From contig CAYHGP010000004.1 in NCBI GenBank assembly GCA_964356195.1, positions 1 through 64,000 of the forward strand: a DNA stretch of 64,000 bases, written 5' to 3'. The stretch comes from 2-02-FULL-48-14 sp964356195 (GTDB taxonomy: Bacteria > Patescibacteriota > Gracilibacteria > UBA1369 > 2-02-FULL-48-14). The notes beneath the pieces are model-generated. The model had not been told where the DNA came from, searched no databases, and saw only the letters and a list, made by a program, of their open reading frames with translations. A program made the translations under genes and the position numbers. This document shows, one piece after another, positions 16,733 through 24,929 of the stretch (the first letter of the stretch is position 1; every line of letters starts with the position of its first letter).

Positions 16733-17710
16733 GAAATCTTTGCCGAATTCTTGAAGTGAAATCTTGTGGAGTGCGATGGGATTATTGAGAGCAGCGAAGG
16801 GAAGGGCTTTTTCACCTAAAAACTGAGGACTGAAAAAGAGCTTGAATTCATCCACAATTCCTGCCTCCAAAAAGGACGTGAAAACTTCATGACCTCCTTC
16901 CACAAGGACAGAAACAATGCCCTGCTCATAGAGCGAATTAAGGATCTTTGGGAGACTTTCTTCTTTGAGAATAAGGAAATTTTCATCGCGGAAAACTTTG
17001 GCATTTTTCGGAAGTTTTCGCTTGCCTTCCAAGATAATACGGAGCGGCGAACGGCCTTCAATAAGTCGAACTCCCAAGTGCGGATCATCCGCAAGTACGG
17101 TTCCGCTTCCCACTAAAATGGCTTGATGGAGATGGCGAAGCAGGTGGACTTGTTTTTGTGCTTTCTCGCCGGTGAGTGGCGTTTCTTCGTCTCGTGAATT
17201 GGAGATTTTACAATCCAGACTCAGGGCGGCTTTCAAAGTGATAAAGGGGCGTTTTTGACGATGAAAGATGAAGAAATCACGGTTGAGTTCTCGAGCTTCT
17301 TCTTTCAAAAGTCCCAGTTCCACTTCTATCCCTGCATCGCGTAAAATTTGCAGACCCTTGCCATTTCCTTTTTCGGAAGGATCGAGCGTAGCAATGATTA
17401 CTTTTTGAATTCCACTCTTTAAAATAGCATCCGTACAAGGCGGTGTTTTCCCCGTATGACAGCAGGGTTCCAAAGTCACATAAAGTGTCGCACCTTCTGG
17501 CGATTCCGTGCAGTTTTTTAGCGCCTCCACTTCGGCGTGAGCCTCTCCAAATTTGCTATGGTAGCCTTCTCCGATTCTCTTTCCATCTTTCATAATCAAG
17601 GCGCCCACCATTGGGTTGGGAAGCGTCCAGCCACGAGCTTTTTCAGCAAGACGGAGCGCTCTTCGCATATGCCAAGCTGGATGTTCCGGTTCTGCATTCC
17701 AGTTAGACAC
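16493..17710 (-). CDS. ribD: Bifunctional riboflavin deaminase/reductase RibD with extra C-terminal tail
   Basis: A 405-residue cytoplasmic enzyme that deaminates and then reduces the pyrimidine product of GTP cyclohydrolase II. The N-terminal deaminase has the zinc motif HAEV (about 58-61) and PCCHTGKTPPC (about 82-92). The C-terminal reductase (about 145-335) shows KAALSLDCKI, GSGTVLADDP and VLVEGGHEV. Family homology should end near residue 335. The last 70-75 residues form a Lys/Glu/Asn-rich tail encoded antisense to murJ and are probably read-through sequence after loss of a stop. The start is GTG and overlaps ribBA by 8 bp, so the pair is coupled. Confidence 0.9.
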   Translation of the reverse strand: MSNWNAEPEHPAWHMRRALRLAEKARGWTLPNPMVGALIMKDGKRIGEGYHSKFGEAHAEVEALKNCTESPEGATLYVTLEPCCHTGKTPPCTDAILKSGIQKVIIATLDPSEKGNGKGLQILRDAGIEVELGLLKEEARELNRDFFIFHRQKRPFITLKAALSLDCKISNSRDEETPLTGEKAQKQVHLLRHLHQAILVGSGTVLADDPHLGVRLIEGRSPLRIILEGKRKLPKNAKVFRDENFLILKEESLPKILNSLYEQGIVSVLVEGGHEVFTSFLEAGIVDEFKLFFSPQFLGEKALPFAALNNPIALHKISLQEFGKDFLLTAKLEKSSTPHENTKTNNAESEQLKDQISVSKALKKKNGKSHKESRNPDGEQGAKPKKFAETPMKATLKKVKKEKRI

Positions 17711-18905
17711 GTTCGAGGAGGTGACCGAGTTTATCTTTTTTGGTTTTCATATAACGCTTCGCCAAGGTGCCGGTTTCACATTCCAAAGAAACGCGCTCCG
17801 TCACTTTGAGTCCGTGTCCTTCAAGCCCCACAATTTTTTGAGGATTGTTGGTGAGCAATCGAATGGTATTGAGCCCTAAATCTTTCAATATTTGAGCGCC
17901 GATTCCGTAATCGCGAAGGTCGGCCTTGAAACCGAGTTTTTTATTGGCCTCTACGGTGTCATAACCTTCTTCCTTTTGAAGTTTGTACGCTTTGAGTTTG
18001 TTGAGTAAGCCAATCCCTCGGCCTTCCTGGCGCATATAGAGAATAACGCCTTCTCCCTTTTCAGCGATCAATTTCATGGCGGCGGTGAGTTGATTCCCAC
18101 AGTCGCAGTGCAGGGAGTGGAATACATCCCCGGTCATGCATTCGGAATGCGCTCGCACTAAAACATTTTCTTTCCCTTTAATGTCTCCGCGGACCAAAGC
18201 AAGGTGTTCAAGATTATCGATGACATTGCTGTACACAATGATGGTAAAAGGTCCGTATTCGGTTTCGAGTACGGTTTCCACTTCGCGTTTCACCAAGCTT
18301 TCTTTGAGTCGGCGGTAGGCGATGAGGTCTTTGATGGTGATCATTTTTAGGCCGTGTTTTTCAGCGAAGGTTTTAAGGTCGTCACGGCGGGCCATTTCAC
18401 CGTCGTCATTTGCAATTTCACAAATCACAGCGGTTTCAGACAATCCCGCGAGTCTAGCCAGGTCAACGGCGGCTTCCGTGTGTCCTGAACGTACAAGGAC
18501 TCCTCCTTTTCGGGCCAGAAGAGGGAAGAGATGGCCTGGCTTTATGAAGTCCGAACTTTTGGATTCAGGATTGGCCAGAGCCTTAATGGTTAGGGCACGG
18601 TCAGAGGCGGAAATGCCTGTTGTTATCCCTTTTCTTGCATCCACAGACACCGTGAAATTACAGCGGCTCATGTCCGGGTCTTCACCGGTCATTGGATATA
18701 AATTTAGGCGCTCGGCGTAATTGCGATTAAGCGGTACGCAAATGAGTCCGCGTCCTTCACGCATCATGAAATTCACTTTTTCCGGAGTCACTAACTCTGC
18801 AGCCATCACCAAATCGCCCTCGTTTTCGCGGTCTTCATCATCCACGACGATGAGTAGCTTGCCTTTCCTGATTTCGTCGATGGCTTCCTCAATGGGTGTC
18901 CACAT
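17703..18905 (-). CDS. ribBA: Bifunctional DHBP synthase / GTP cyclohydrolase II
   Basis: A 400-residue bifunctional enzyme that supplies both precursors of riboflavin. The N-terminal RibB domain (about 1-200) makes 3,4-dihydroxy-2-butanone 4-phosphate and shows DDEDRENEGD (about 22-31) and RSGHTEA. The C-terminal RibA domain opens GTP, with zinc cysteines in ECMTGDVFHSLHCDCG and the RQEGRGIGL motif. It lies 9 bp downstream of tsf and overlaps ribD by 8 bp, so it is probably transcribed from the rpsB-tsf unit. Both domains look complete. Confidence 0.96.
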   Translation of the reverse strand: MWTPIEEAIDEIRKGKLLIVVDDEDRENEGDLVMAAELVTPEKVNFMMREGRGLICVPLNRNYAERLNLYPMTGEDPDMSRCNFTVSVDARKGITTGISASDRALTIKALANPESKSSDFIKPGHLFPLLARKGGVLVRSGHTEAAVDLARLAGLSETAVICEIANDDGEMARRDDLKTFAEKHGLKMITIKDLIAYRRLKESLVKREVETVLETEYGPFTIIVYSNVIDNLEHLALVRGDIKGKENVLVRAHSECMTGDVFHSLHCDCGNQLTAAMKLIAEKGEGVILYMRQEGRGIGLLNKLKAYKLQKEEGYDTVEANKKLGFKADLRDYGIGAQILKDLGLNTIRLLTNNPQKIVGLEGHGLKVTERVSLECETGTLAKRYMKTKKDKLGHLLERV

Positions 18906-18914
18906 AGGACAATG

Positions 18915-19676
18915 TTATACCTCGAAGCGTAGAAACTCCACAACCGTGTTTGTTCCCAAGAGATCCCGAATGAGTTGTTCCGGATTTTTCACGAAAGCTT
19001 GAGTGAGTAATGCGAATTCTTCGCGGAACTTCTTTTCCTTACCCATCATTATTTTCTCAATGATTTCTGCAGGTTTTCCTTCTTGTTTGAGTTGATCGGC
19101 CCAGATGTCTTTCTCAATCGCCACGAGATCGGCGCTGATTTCATCCGGGGAAATGTTTTTTGGGTTCATTGCTGCAATGTGCATGGCAATGTCACGGCCC
19201 ACCTCAGGATCAATGCCTGAGAAGGAAACAAGGGCTCCGATTTTGTTGTTGGAGTGAACGTAGTGAGCAATGTGTTTTCCTTCCAGCACTTTCTTCTCTT
19301 TCACTTCCACTTTTTCTCCAAGCTTAATATTGAGATCAGCAATTTCTTGAGAGAGATCGGCATTTTCACCTTCTTTGAGTAGTTTCTCGGCAAGTTCTTG
19401 AGCTTTTTTGATAAAGTCTTCGTTTTTTGCCACAAAGTCTGTTTCACAGGCTAAATTAATGATTGCGGCTTTCCCGTCTTCTTTGGCGACTGCGATAACT
19501 CCATTGGAAGTCATGCGGTCGGCACGTTCAGCCGCTTTGCTTTCGCCCTTTTTTCGAAGAACCTCAATGGCCTTTTCCTCGTCGCCTCCTGCTTCTTCCA
19601 GAGCATTTTTACAGGAAGTTGCGGAAACTCCGGTTCGTTCACGAAGTTTTTTGATTTGATCGAGAGAAACTGACAT
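18915..19676 (-). CDS. tsf: Translation elongation factor Ts
   Basis: A 253-residue nucleotide exchange factor for EF-Tu. The N-terminal UBA-like module (about 1-45) contains KKLRERTGVSATSCKNAL. The core has NLACETDFVAKN (about 75-86), the Thr-Asp-Phe contact with EF-Tu, and later AMHIAAMNP. Length is close to the short form of the family. It is separated from rpsB by a DUF4870-type membrane gene, an unusual arrangement since rpsB and tsf are normally adjacent. ribBA follows after 9 bp. Confidence 0.96.
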   Translation of the reverse strand: MSVSLDQIKKLRERTGVSATSCKNALEEAGGDEEKAIEVLRKKGESKAAERADRMTSNGVIAVAKEDGKAAIINLACETDFVAKNEDFIKKAQELAEKLLKEGENADLSQEIADLNIKLGEKVEVKEKKVLEGKHIAHYVHSNNKIGALVSFSGIDPEVGRDIAMHIAAMNPKNISPDEISADLVAIEKDIWADQLKQEGKPAEIIEKIMMGKEKKFREEFALLTQAFVKNPEQLIRDLLGTNTVVEFLRFEV

Positions 19677-19730
19677 ATTTAATTTAAGGTAACGAATTAA
19701 AGGACGGGCATTTCTCGGCTTTGTAGAGTA

Positions 19731-20309
19731 TTAGGCCTGAGGTGCCGCTGGTCCTCCGGTAGGAGGAGTTGTTCCTGCATCGCTCGCTGGAGCTTCAGGA
19801 GCTGGAGTAGGTGCTGGTGCAGCTACCACAGGAGCTTCAGGAGTAGGAGCCGGGGTAGGAGCTGGTGCAGATACTGGAGCTTCAGGTGTAGGTGTAGCTG
19901 CTGCAGTTGTAGGAGCGGCAGCCCCTTTCTTGAACCATTTCTCGAGAGGAATCTTAGCTCCAATCATAGAGATGACCGGAATGTTTCCCGGTTTTCCTTG
20001 CCATGCGGCGTAAGCACCGAAGTACATCGTCATCACGAAGAGAATGAGATAGACGAGGTTCATCAACATTGCCAAGGTTAATACCAAGGAAGGAACAACG
20101 TTCCAGAGAATTTGGAAAACAATGTTGAGAGCAACAGCCAAAACAAGGTATCCGGCTGCGTTTTTAGCGTGTTGTACGTAGAAAGGATTGTCGCCTTTTG
20201 AGATCATCGTATAAATGAATACGATAGGAATAAGGTAGTTCACTAGAAGCAGTACAGATTTTGCGTCACCTGAACTTGCAGGTGCGGTTGTCGTTTGCAT
20301 GGCGTCCAT
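19731..20309 (-). CDS. DUF4870-like membrane protein with Pro/Ala-rich tail
   Basis: A 192-residue protein with three or four hydrophobic helices in the first 105 residues. The FYVQHAKNAAGYLV-type segment is characteristic of DUF4870 (Tic20-like small membrane proteins of unknown role). Residues 130-192 are a low-complexity tail of Ala, Pro, Thr and Glu (PTPEAP repeats), probably flexible. It is inserted between rpsB and tsf in the same orientation, with 40 and 54 bp on either side, so it is likely co-transcribed with translation genes. An ATG 4 codons downstream of the chosen start is also possible. Confidence 0.75.
   Translation of the reverse strand: MDAMQTTTAPASSGDAKSVLLLVNYLIPIVFIYTMISKGDNPFYVQHAKNAAGYLVLAVALNIVFQILWNVVPSLVLTLAMLMNLVYLILFVMTMYFGAYAAWQGKPGNIPVISMIGAKIPLEKWFKKGAAAPTTAAATPTPEAPVSAPAPTPAPTPEAPVVAAPAPTPAPEAPASDAGTTPPTGGPAAPQA
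19770..19895. repeat. Imperfect short tandem repeats encoding a Pro/Ala tail
   Basis: Degenerate repeats built around GGAGCTTCAGGAG and GGAGCTGG units, encoding the APTP/PEAP-rich tail on the minus strand. Such arrays often vary in length between strains. Confidence 0.6.
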
Positions 20310-20349
20310 GGGCGTGGTTGTTATTTAATAAAGGAGCCTAATGGCCCTG

Positions 20350-21048
20350 TTATCTTTTTGCCTTTTGCACTCCGTTTTGAACGGCGGTGGAAAGGGCGGT
20401 GAGTAAAAATTGAATGGATTTGATGGCATCATCGTTGGCAGGAATCACGTAAGCAATTCCATCGGGATTTGCATTGGAATCCACAACGGCAACAACGGTG
20501 CATTTCATTTTTTGAGCTTCTTGAACGGCGATTACATCTCGAACACAGTCAAGCACAAGAACTACATCGGGTACTTTTTCAAGATTCGCTACCCCTCCGA
20601 GTGCTTTTTCCAATTTCTCGATTTGTTTGTTCAATTCGGACGCTTCTTTCTTGGTGTATTTTTCAAATTCACCCGTAAGCTTTTGATTCTTGAGGTCGAG
20701 CATATATTTCACTCGAGCGCGAATCGTCTTAAAGTTGGTGAGCAATCCTGGAATCCATTTTGAAATTACATAAGGCATCCCTGATTTTTCCGCCTCTTCT
20801 TTAAGAAGACGAGTTGCCTGTGGCTTCGTGCTTACAAAAAGTACTGTCTTCCCCTGAGCGGCGACCGCTTCTAAGAATTCGGTGGCCTTGTTCAGACCTT
20901 CGTAGGTCTTATTTAAATCAAAAATATGGACCTCATTCCTCTTTCCATAGAGGTAAGGAGCCATTTTAGGATTCCATTTAGCCGTTTTGTGGCCGAAATG
21001 CACTGCGTTCGCAAGCATTTCCTTCATTACAGTTTTCTGATCAGACAT
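20350..21048 (-). CDS. rpsB: 30S ribosomal protein S2
   Basis: A 232-residue ribosomal protein with the S2 hallmarks: NAVHFGHKTAKWNPKMAPYLYG region at about 15-34, FVSTKPQATRLL, IPGLLTNFKTIRARV, and DVVLVLDCVRDVIAVQEA. It is needed for S1 docking and small-subunit function. It is first of the minus-strand run rpsB - DUF4870 - tsf - ribBA - ribD. It is one of the few genes here with a recognisable Shine-Dalgarno (AAGGA about 5 nt before ATG). Its promoter lies about 100 bp upstream, leaving a long leader that could host autoregulation, as known for S2 in other bacteria. Confidence 0.97.
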   Translation of the reverse strand: MSDQKTVMKEMLANAVHFGHKTAKWNPKMAPYLYGKRNEVHIFDLNKTYEGLNKATEFLEAVAAQGKTVLFVSTKPQATRLLKEEAEKSGMPYVISKWIPGLLTNFKTIRARVKYMLDLKNQKLTGEFEKYTKKEASELNKQIEKLEKALGGVANLEKVPDVVLVLDCVRDVIAVQEAQKMKCTVVAVVDSNANPDGIAYVIPANDDAIKSIQFLLTALSTAVQNGVQKAKR

Positions 21049-21146
21049 AATCCTTGGGGTTAACGCCTACAAGTTTCAACTTTTGCTATGACTCCGGAGA
21101 GCAGGATGGCAAAATCCACTTGAAGACTGAGATAAATATCGGCTTG

Positions 21147-21174
21147 ATTATACTGATTAATGGCGAGTCTGCAA
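21147..21174 (-). promoter_or_regulatory. Promoter of the rpsB operon (TTGCAG-16-TATAAT)
   Basis: Minus strand: TTGCAG (21174-21169), 16-bp spacer, TATAAT (21152-21147). The inferred 5' leader before the rpsB ATG is about 90 nt and includes an AAGGA Shine-Dalgarno. Confidence 0.6.
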
Positions 21175-21202
21175 GCCAAATCTCTTTTATGGTAAGGACA
21201 CC

Positions 21203-21231
21203 TTGAGAAGAAAACGTAAAAATGGTATAAT
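21203..21231 (+). promoter_or_regulatory. Promoter of the RsbW/RsbV-like genes (TTGAGA-17-TATAAT)
   Basis: TTGAGA (21203-21208), 17-bp spacer, TATAAT (21226-21231) with TGG before it (extended -10). The leader to the ATG at 21253 is about 15 nt. Confidence 0.7.
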
Positions 21232-21252
21232 GTGATGAATTAGTTATTCGAT

Positions 21253-21849
21253 ATGGATCCAACGCCGCAACTTCCTCAACTCGAACAAACTCCAGAACAG
21301 GCTCAACATGAGCTTGGGGCACCTGTTGTCATTCCGCTCGATGAACAGCCTACGGAAATCAGTATTATTCTTCCGACTCAGGCTTATTTTCTTTCCGGGA
21401 TTCGTGATTTTGTGGTTCATCTGACTAAAAATTTGACAGGGTTCTCCGATCAATGGGCTTTTCGCTTTCAGGCGATTGTGGATGAACTTTGTAATAACGC
21501 GATTGAACATGGAAGCGCCGTGGGTCAAAAAATTAAAGTGACCATGATCAGCACCAAGAATAAATCTTTGGAAGTGATTGTTGAGGACACAGGAAGCGGT
21601 AAAGAAAAAATGACCGCTCAGCAAATTACAGCTTTGTACGCCGAACGAAGACAAATGATGACCGCTCAGTACCTCGGTTTCCGAGGACGCGGACTTCCCA
21701 AAATTGTGGGAGAATGGACCGACGAACTCGTTTTTGAAGATATGCCTGGAGGTGGACTTCGCGTAAAAGTGAAAAAATATTTACGAAAGGAAGAAGACAA
21801 GGTATTGTCTGGAGCGCAAAAGAATCCCGCCATCTTAGTTCTCAAATAA
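21253..21849 (+). CDS. RsbW-like anti-sigma factor / serine kinase (HATPase_c)
   Basis: A 198-residue GHKL-type ATPase. The N box is DELCNNAIEHGS (about 77-88), the G1 box VEDTGSGKEKM (about 112-122), and the G2-like loop GFRGRGLPKI (about 139-148). A proline/glutamine-rich N-terminal extension of about 40 residues precedes the fold. RsbW/SpoIIAB proteins bind a sigma factor and phosphorylate a STAS partner. The next gene, 8 bp downstream, encodes just such a STAS protein, and an RsbU-like phosphatase lies at 11542-12687. No sigma-B-type gene is present in the window, so the output partner is unknown. Confidence 0.85.
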   Translation: MDPTPQLPQLEQTPEQAQHELGAPVVIPLDEQPTEISIILPTQAYFLSGIRDFVVHLTKNLTGFSDQWAFRFQAIVDELCNNAIEHGSAVGQKIKVTMISTKNKSLEVIVEDTGSGKEKMTAQQITALYAERRQMMTAQYLGFRGRGLPKIVGEWTDELVFEDMPGGGLRVKVKKYLRKEEDKVLSGAQKNPAILVLK

Positions 21850-21857
21850 TCCCGCTT

Positions 21858-22229
21858 ATGACTCCTGTTCAAATTACCATTGAAGACGTTTCCGGAGCCC
21901 CCCAGGGCAAAGTCGTTAAATTGATTCGTGTCGTGGGCCAGCTTGATGAAAGTAACGTTGATGAACAAGCCAAAGCTATTTATCAAACTATTGAAGCCAA
22001 TCCTCAAGGTCTTAGTTTGATTTTTGAGTTTTCCGGATTGGAATACATGAACAGCAAGTCTATTGGTTATTTAACCGATTGGTACAGCAAAGTTTCGGCC
22101 TCCGGTGGAAAGGTTGTTTTGGCTTCTCCTCGGGAAAATATTCTCGACATTCTTCAAGTGGTGGGTCTTACCCAGCTTGTGAATGCTTATTCGACTCTTG
22201 ACGAAGCAAAAGCGGCTGTGTTGCAATAG
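21858..22229 (+). CDS. RsbV-like STAS anti-anti-sigma factor
   Basis: A 123-residue STAS-domain protein. A hydrophobic strand (VVKLIRVVGQLDES) is followed by the phosphorylation loop EYMNSKSIGYL at about 60-70. The serine before IG corresponds to the site phosphorylated by RsbW-type kinases and dephosphorylated by RsbU-type phosphatases. The C-terminal VVLASPRENILDILQVVGLTQLV is typical of the fold. It directly follows the RsbW-like gene and is probably co-transcribed and often co-regulated with it. The glycosyltransferase gene begins 19 bp downstream. Confidence 0.9.
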   Translation: MTPVQITIEDVSGAPQGKVVKLIRVVGQLDESNVDEQAKAIYQTIEANPQGLSLIFEFSGLEYMNSKSIGYLTDWYSKVSASGGKVVLASPRENILDILQVVGLTQLVNAYSTLDEAKAAVLQ

Positions 22230-22248
22230 GTTCGCGAAAGCGCCACCT

Positions 22249-23364
22249 ATGCTTGATTCTCTAAAAATTGCGATTGTTTGTGACTGGCTCACTGTTTTTG
22301 CAGGTGCCGAGCGCGTGGTTTATGAAATGCATCAGCTTTTTCCAAACGCACCTATTTACACGACTCTTTATAATAAGGGAGCCTGCCCCCAGTTTAAAAC
22401 TGCGGATGTTCGTGAATCGTGGCTCTGTCTGATTCCGGGGGCACGGTCGGCTCATCGCTTGTTTTTGCCGAGCATGCCTATGGTTTTTGAACGCTTGGAC
22501 CTGCGCGAATTTGATTTGGTTATTTCCTCCAGTCATTCAACGGCAAAGGGAATTATTACCCGACCGGAAACTCTTCATGTCTCGTATTGCCATTCTCCCA
22601 TGCGTTATGTGTGGGATCAGTCGCACAGCTATCAAGCACAATTCCGCTCCTTTTCTCCTTTTCGATTTCTTTTTAAGCCGATGCTTCATCGCATTCGTCT
22701 TTGGGACCGTTTGTCTGCGGAGCGAGTTGACCGTTTTTTGACTAACTCCGCGTATGTTGGTCAACGTATTCAAAAATATTATCATCGTGAGAGTGAGGTC
22801 ATTGCGCCTCCGGTGGATTTGAGTTTCTTCACACCGTCCAAGGCGAGGGGAGATGCCTACCTTGCCGTGGGACGGCTTATTCCTTATAAGCGTTTTGATT
22901 TGGTGATAGAGGCTTGTAATAAAATGAAGCGACCTCTGAAAATTGTGGGAGAAGGACCTGAAATGACACGGCTTAAAAAAATGGCCGGACCCACGGTGGA
23001 ATTTTTAGGGAAAATTTCCGATGAAGATTTGCGGACGGCGTACCAAGGGGCGAAAGCTCTTATTTTCCCCCAACTTGAAGACTTTGGGATTGTTCCTTTG
23101 GAGGCCATGGCCTGTGGAACGCCCGTGATTGCCTATGGAAGGGGCGGCGCGCTTGAGACTGTGACGGGAAATGTTTCCGGGCTCTTCTTTGAGGAACAAA
23201 CGCCGGCTTCGCTTATGAATGCTATGAAAAAATTTGAAACAAAAAAATGGGATTCTGCGGTGGTGGCCGACTCTGTTTCCCGGTTTTCTTCGGCTCGTTT
23301 CCGAAGTGAACTTCGTCATTTCCTCGGGACCGCTTGGAAAGACCACAAGGAAATGCTAGGCTAG
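22249..23364 (+). CDS. Glycosyltransferase family 4 (GT-B)
   Basis: A 371-residue GT-B glycosyltransferase. The N-terminal half starts with IAIVCDWLTVFAGAERVV and contains HSPMRYVWD. The C-terminal nucleotide-sugar-binding half has VGRLIPYKRFDLVIEA, IVGEGPEM and the family EX7E-type stretch FGIVPLEAMACGTPVIA. It probably adds a sugar in surface polysaccharide or glycolipid assembly at the membrane. I chose the ATG at 22249, just after the STAS gene, because upstream in-frame starts would lie inside that gene. The stop region contains the promoter of the following membrane protein. Confidence 0.88.
   Translation: MLDSLKIAIVCDWLTVFAGAERVVYEMHQLFPNAPIYTTLYNKGACPQFKTADVRESWLCLIPGARSAHRLFLPSMPMVFERLDLREFDLVISSSHSTAKGIITRPETLHVSYCHSPMRYVWDQSHSYQAQFRSFSPFRFLFKPMLHRIRLWDRLSAERVDRFLTNSAYVGQRIQKYYHRESEVIAPPVDLSFFTPSKARGDAYLAVGRLIPYKRFDLVIEACNKMKRPLKIVGEGPEMTRLKKMAGPTVEFLGKISDEDLRTAYQGAKALIFPQLEDFGIVPLEAMACGTPVIAYGRGGALETVTGNVSGLFFEEQTPASLMNAMKKFETKKWDSAVVADSVSRFSSARFRSELRHFLGTAWKDHKEMLG
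23334..23362 (+). promoter_or_regulatory. Internal promoter before the 23369 gene (TTGGAA-17-TAGGCT)
   Basis: TTGGAA (23334-23339), 17-bp spacer, TAGGCT (23357-23362) preceded by TGC. It lies within the last codons of the glycosyltransferase gene and ends 6 nt before the next ATG, giving a leaderless message. Confidence 0.5.
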
Positions 23365-23368
23365 ACCT

Positions 23369-23890
23369 ATGAAAATTAAAGCTTCTGTTCTTGCCTTCAT
23401 TGTTTCGGTGACCGTGCTTGGGTTTTTGGGTTCTTTTTTTTACACTCAAAGTTTGGGAGAACCTCAGGATAAAGCCGTTGCTTTTGTGAGTATCGGTCTC
23501 GATCAGCAGGTTTTGACAACGGAAGTTTCTTCTTACGAAATCCTTCGGGCAACCGAGCATTTTTCCGATATTGTTTTGGGCTGGACCGTGGATCCAAGTT
23601 TTGACATTGGCTATTCTTTTTCAGGTCAGCGTCAGGAAAAACAGAATCTTGTTTTTGAGGTTTATGGAGTGGACTCCACCGCTCCCGCAGAAATGCTTGT
23701 GGCTCAAGTTAAAATTCGTCTTGCCGAATACAATGCCGTGACTCATGCGGGCTACGTTGTGGCCCTCGAGCGTTACAGTTTGGTGGAAGGGGAGCGTTCC
23801 GACTCCCGAACTATTGCCGGTGCCACTTTGCTTGCGTTTATAGTTTCTATTTCAGGAGTCATCCTTTGGGACTATGCGTCTCGCTATTGA
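23369..23890 (+). CDS. Two-helix membrane protein, possible chain-length (Wzz-like) protein
   Basis: A 173-residue protein with a hydrophobic helix at each end (about 6-26 and 148-166) and an extracytoplasmic domain of about 115 residues between them. That topology, together with its position between two glycosyltransferases, resembles small Wzz/YveK-type polysaccharide copolymerases that set chain length, but I see no diagnostic motif. It overlaps the next glycosyltransferase by 17 bp. It might instead be an accessory membrane protein of the polysaccharide locus. Confidence 0.6.
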   Translation: MKIKASVLAFIVSVTVLGFLGSFFYTQSLGEPQDKAVAFVSIGLDQQVLTTEVSSYEILRATEHFSDIVLGWTVDPSFDIGYSFSGQRQEKQNLVFEVYGVDSTAPAEMLVAQVKIRLAEYNAVTHAGYVVALERYSLVEGERSDSRTIAGATLLAFIVSISGVILWDYASRY

Positions 23891-24929
23891 TCTTCGACCT
23901 CTCTTGGAACCCTTCGAAAGCGGGGTGACTCAATACACAAAAGCCATGGTAGGTGAGCTTTTGAAGCGGACCGATTTAGAGGTGGATCTTTTTTATCAGG
24001 CTCGAAATCGCTGTGAATCTATTCATCGTCTTTTCCCTCAAGTTCGACACCTTTCATACTCCAATACGGTTTTTCATCTGCGGTCTTTGTTTCGTTTTCC
24101 GAGTTTGCCAAAGACTTATTTTGAACGTCAGCCCGATCTTATTTGGATTCCGGATCGTCGGCCGTTTTATAAGACCAAAATTCCCGTGGTTATGACGATC
24201 CATGATCGAGTGCCGGAACTGTATGCGAAAACACTTTCTCTGAAGGGGCGAGTTTGGCATCTTCTTTTCTCGTTTCGTCGATTGAAAAAACTGTGTAGCG
24301 GTTTTCTCGTTCCGAGTTTCACCATTGGCGGAACCTTGCGAGTGAGGCTTCCTAAAGAAGTCACTTATGAAGGAGCAACGGTGTCCACGTTCCAAAAAGC
24401 ACCCGCGAATGAAAAGAAAATCGTGAAAGCTCCTTTTTTCTTGATGATCAGTCCTTCGGATCCACGTAAGCGTTTGGAGTGGGTCTTTATTATGGCTCAG
24501 CGTTTCTCGAAGGCGCATTTTGTGATCATCGGTTTAAAACCTAAAGATCGACGTTTTGCTCGCATCGACCTAAAGAAGACTCCCAATGTTTTTCTTTTCT
24601 CCGAGGTCAGTGAAGAGGAGAAAGCTTGGTTTTTGCACCATGCAAAGGCTCTCTTGGCTCTGAGTGCTTACGAAGGCTTTGATTTGCCGGTACTCGAAGC
24701 AGTGAAGGCGAAATGTCCGGTCATTATGAGCGCCATTCCCGTACATCAAGAACTCTACAAGACGCCCGAATGTTTCGTGCGCGACCTGCCTGAACTGGAA
24801 GCCGCTCTTTACCGAAGTCTTGAAGGGTACGGCAAGGTCCCCGAGCTTCGTGGCCTTTACACTTGGGAGAAAGCGGCTGAGCGAGCTTTACTTTTCTTTC
24901 GCCGCGTACTCTTGAACAAAAATCGATAG
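23874..24929 (+). CDS. Glycosyltransferase (GT-B, family 1/4-like)
   Basis: A 351-residue protein with the start MRLAIDLRPLLEPFESGVTQY, the usual first strand and glycine-rich turn of GT4 enzymes. A MTIHDRVPELY segment follows, and the C-terminal half has LMISPSDPRKRLEWV, LFSEVSEEEKAWFLHHAKALL and AYEGFDLPVLEAVKAKCPVI. It likely transfers a sugar in surface glycan synthesis. It overlaps the preceding membrane gene by 17 bp and the convergent PerM gene by 42 bp. Confidence 0.85.
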   Translation: MRLAIDLRPLLEPFESGVTQYTKAMVGELLKRTDLEVDLFYQARNRCESIHRLFPQVRHLSYSNTVFHLRSLFRFPSLPKTYFERQPDLIWIPDRRPFYKTKIPVVMTIHDRVPELYAKTLSLKGRVWHLLFSFRRLKKLCSGFLVPSFTIGGTLRVRLPKEVTYEGATVSTFQKAPANEKKIVKAPFFLMISPSDPRKRLEWVFIMAQRFSKAHFVIIGLKPKDRRFARIDLKKTPNVFLFSEVSEEEKAWFLHHAKALLALSAYEGFDLPVLEAVKAKCPVIMSAIPVHQELYKTPECFVRDLPELEAALYRSLEGYGKVPELRGLYTWEKAAERALLFFRRVLLNKNR

